Source: Labia minor (Eukaryota > Arthropoda > Insecta > Dermaptera > Spongiphoridae). From it: a stretch of DNA of 64,000 bases. Positions 61,832 through 64,000 of this stretch are shown piece by piece (within the stretch, counting starts at the first letter, position 1; every line of letters begins with the position of its first letter). The notes under the pieces were generated by a model, which did not search any database, was not told the origin of the DNA, and saw nothing but the letters and a program-made list of their open reading frames with translations. A program made the translations under genes and the position numbers. The DNA lies in assembly GCA_963082975.1 (NCBI GenBank), contig OY720348.1, positions 68,659,719 through 68,723,718 on the forward strand, written 5' to 3'.

Positions 61832-63285
61832 TAGGGTTGCCAACTGCTCTTTTTTTTGGGAAGGACAGTCTTTTTTTAACACCTTATTGTCCTTGTCCTT
61901 ACTTAAACTGGGGAAGGACGCCTTTTGTCCTTTTTTACTTTCTCGCATACTTCGTATAAGGGAAGTATTGGAATCGTCGAAAATTTCGACTTCGAGATGT
62001 CGATAGATCTTGACGTTTTAGACCTCCCTGAGTCGGAAAATACCATTTTTCGAATGATGTCTGTGTGTTTGTATGTATGTATGTATGTATGTATGTAATG
62101 TCTGTAAGCAAATTTACTCAAAAACTAATCAAGCTAGGACTTCGAAATTTGGTACACCGATATTATTCACAGTTTGTAGATTTCTATCAAAATTTCGTCA
62201 AAATCGATTAACCGGAAGTGGTACTTTACCTACACTGGTTGCGTTTACCTTTCAAGTAAAGTACCAGTTTGCTTCGAGATATTTGCTTCATATTTTGTAT
62301 ATAGATTTAAAAATATGAAAAAAATTGAGATACCAAATTTCATCATGATCTGACTACCGGAAGTGACATTTTACCTATACAAGTAGCGTTTCTTTTTTAC
62401 CGACCGACGATAGTAAGGGAGGTATTGTTTTCACACCAAATTTCACCTATGGATATTTTTAGGTACATATCTCCACGAATCATGCATTTTCTTAACAGAA
62501 AAAAGTATTTTTAGCATGATGTCTGTCCGTCCGTTCGTCCGTCCGTATAGATGTGTACAGCCTGAACGGCTCAACGGATTTTGATGAAATTTGGTATATT
62601 TACTTAATACATCAGTAGGATGAATTGATCAACTTTTGGTGCAAATCCGGAAACCGGAAGTGCTAGTATTGCCGATCGAAGAGAGGAAGTGAAGGGTTAT
62701 TTTCATATCAAATTTCACGTGAGGACATATCTCCACGTGTTATGCACTTTGTATTGGTTTTATCCTCGAGAAAAATCATCTTCATTAGTTTTTTCTTAAT
62801 TTAAAATTATATGACGTCACCCAGCACTTCATGACGTCACAGCCAGCCCTTATATATTATAAATAATATAAAATTAAAAATATTTATATTATATCCATAT
62901 CTGTTTTTTTTACATTTAAAATATCAGTTAACCGGAAGTAGCACTTTATTCTATATATATATATATATATATAAATGTTACCAAATATCAAATTTGACAC
63001 CAATAAACTAATACGAACTACACATTCTAAATATTCATTCACAACTCTTTATACCTATTTATATGCGGGAAAGTCTAGGGGAGGACACTCCCGCTTATTC
63101 AAATATTGTTTGTACTAAATTTAAGTTTTTTAATATGGTCGACTTTTTTAAAATTAAAATTGAGATTGAGATCAGACTTTTAAACATTTTCGACTTTTTA
63201 AAATTTTTTCAATGTGGTTCTAAAAAAACCTAATTTTTTTAGGGGTGTCCTCCTTTTTTGTAACTTTATTGAGTTGACAACCCTA
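61832..63285. mobile_element. 1.45-kb TIR element inserted into the mariner relic
   Basis: It starts TAGGGTTGCCAACT and ends AGTTGACAACCCTA. The 8-bp target duplications are GGCAAGTC (61824-61831) and GGCAAGAC (63286-63293). No transposase was seen. The inside holds a TGTA/GTAT microsatellite (62072-62096) and a TGTCCGTCCG-rich segment. It also has several ACCGGAAGT-type words and a segment (about 62393-62570) that is the reverse complement of the zinc-finger gene 5' flank. The short frames in it are not genes. Confidence 0.75.
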
Positions 63286-63293
63286 GGCAAGAC

Positions 63294-64000
63294 CTTTTGA
63301 AGTTTTAAGCTTATCACGGGTCAGCTTGTCTCTTAACTCCTACCCTCTCCCATCTCTCTCATGTCTCTTTCTACATTATATTTATAAAAATATATAATAA
63401 AATGAGAATCCAGAAAAAGTTTTAATTAAAAAGGTTGAAATATTAAATATTCATTATCAAGTCATTGAAAAATTAAAGATAGTTTAGAAAAATGAGTGAA
63501 AATAAGTACATTTCAAAGTCAGGAAATTTTCCTGATTAAAAAAATGTGGAAATTATATATATATATACATTAAATAATCTTTTTCAAATTTTTCTTTTAT
63601 ATTTGAAAATGTTATCTATTATATTTATAAAAAAAAATATTTAATGAATGGTTTGTAAAGAAAAGTTTGAAAATAATTGGAATATTTATTTATTCATTGA
63701 TTCATATCTTTGATATAAGATACTTTTATTATTAATCAAAATATATGAATAAATATTTCTTACTCTGATAACATGAAAATAATAATTGATTGAATTGAAT
63801 AAGAATTTATTTGATTCGTTACGAAATTTTGTATTTTTAAATTAACTCTGTGAATTATTTATTTAAAATTAGATATAAATGTAAATTAACATAAACTTTC
63901 CTATATACATATTAATTTTGTGTTATAATTTAATCGTTTATATTATTAAATATATTTTAAATGTATATTAATGATATTTATTAAAGGCTTGTGTGTGTAT
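63294..64000. other. Mariner remainder, then AT-rich sequence
   Basis: 63294-63345 continues the interrupted mariner relic on the minus strand. After about 63350 the sequence is A/T-rich, with no recognisable gene up to the window end. Confidence 0.5.

Noticed and set aside
61614-61959. Plus-strand frames of 66 and 91 codons
   Set aside because: They are antisense to the mariner C-terminus and cross into the inserted TIR element.

Overview
This is an extremely AT-rich eukaryotic window with short spliced introns and many degraded transposons (LINEs, mariner, hAT-like, Helitron, BEL/Pao). It looks like an arthropod genome, most likely an insect; the species cannot be named from the sequence. 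Almost everything on either side of the real genes is mobile-element debris, so most open frames outside the genes listed here are chance frames.

From about 8.3 to 45.1 kb there is a cluster of five spliced, plus-strand C2H2 zinc-finger genes and one headless array. Each gene has the same 46-nt first exon, a phase-1 intron of about 170 nt and one large exon made of 84-nt (28-residue) finger units. Genes 1 (610 aa) and 3 (386 aa) are open to the original stop. Genes 2, 4 and 5 end early at the same kind of nonsense codon, inside one particular finger module. The cluster has grown by block duplication. A block at 1.0-8.6 kb recurs almost unchanged at 17.5-25.0 kb, and 11.9-17.4 kb recurs at 41.0-47.2 kb with a longer finger array. 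The blocks carry transposon pieces along: RTE-like LINE tails, mariner C-termini, hAT-type MITEs and Helitron 3' ends.

The finger cluster is interrupted at about 28.0-33.3 kb by a decayed BEL/Pao retrotransposon that has lost its reverse transcriptase by what looks like an in-frame deletion. Its putative 3' LTR contains a tRNA-headed SINE with 13-bp target-site duplications. At 36.7-40.3 kb there are Helitron ends, a fairly young LINE with one frameshift, and a rearranged mariner transposase.

The right third contains one conserved housekeeping gene on the minus strand: Elongin A (52.8-59.7 kb). Nine exons can be joined with consistent phases, from the TFIIS N-terminal domain through the elongin B/C-binding BC-box to the basic C-terminus; only the first coding exon was not found. 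Its introns hold a short mariner element and two fold-back hairpins. Upstream of the recognised exons (59.8-63.3 kb) are two hAT-type MITEs with 8-bp target duplications, and a 1.45-kb element inserted inside an older mariner relic. That last element contains, in reverse orientation, the same sequence that forms the 5' flank of the zinc-finger genes.
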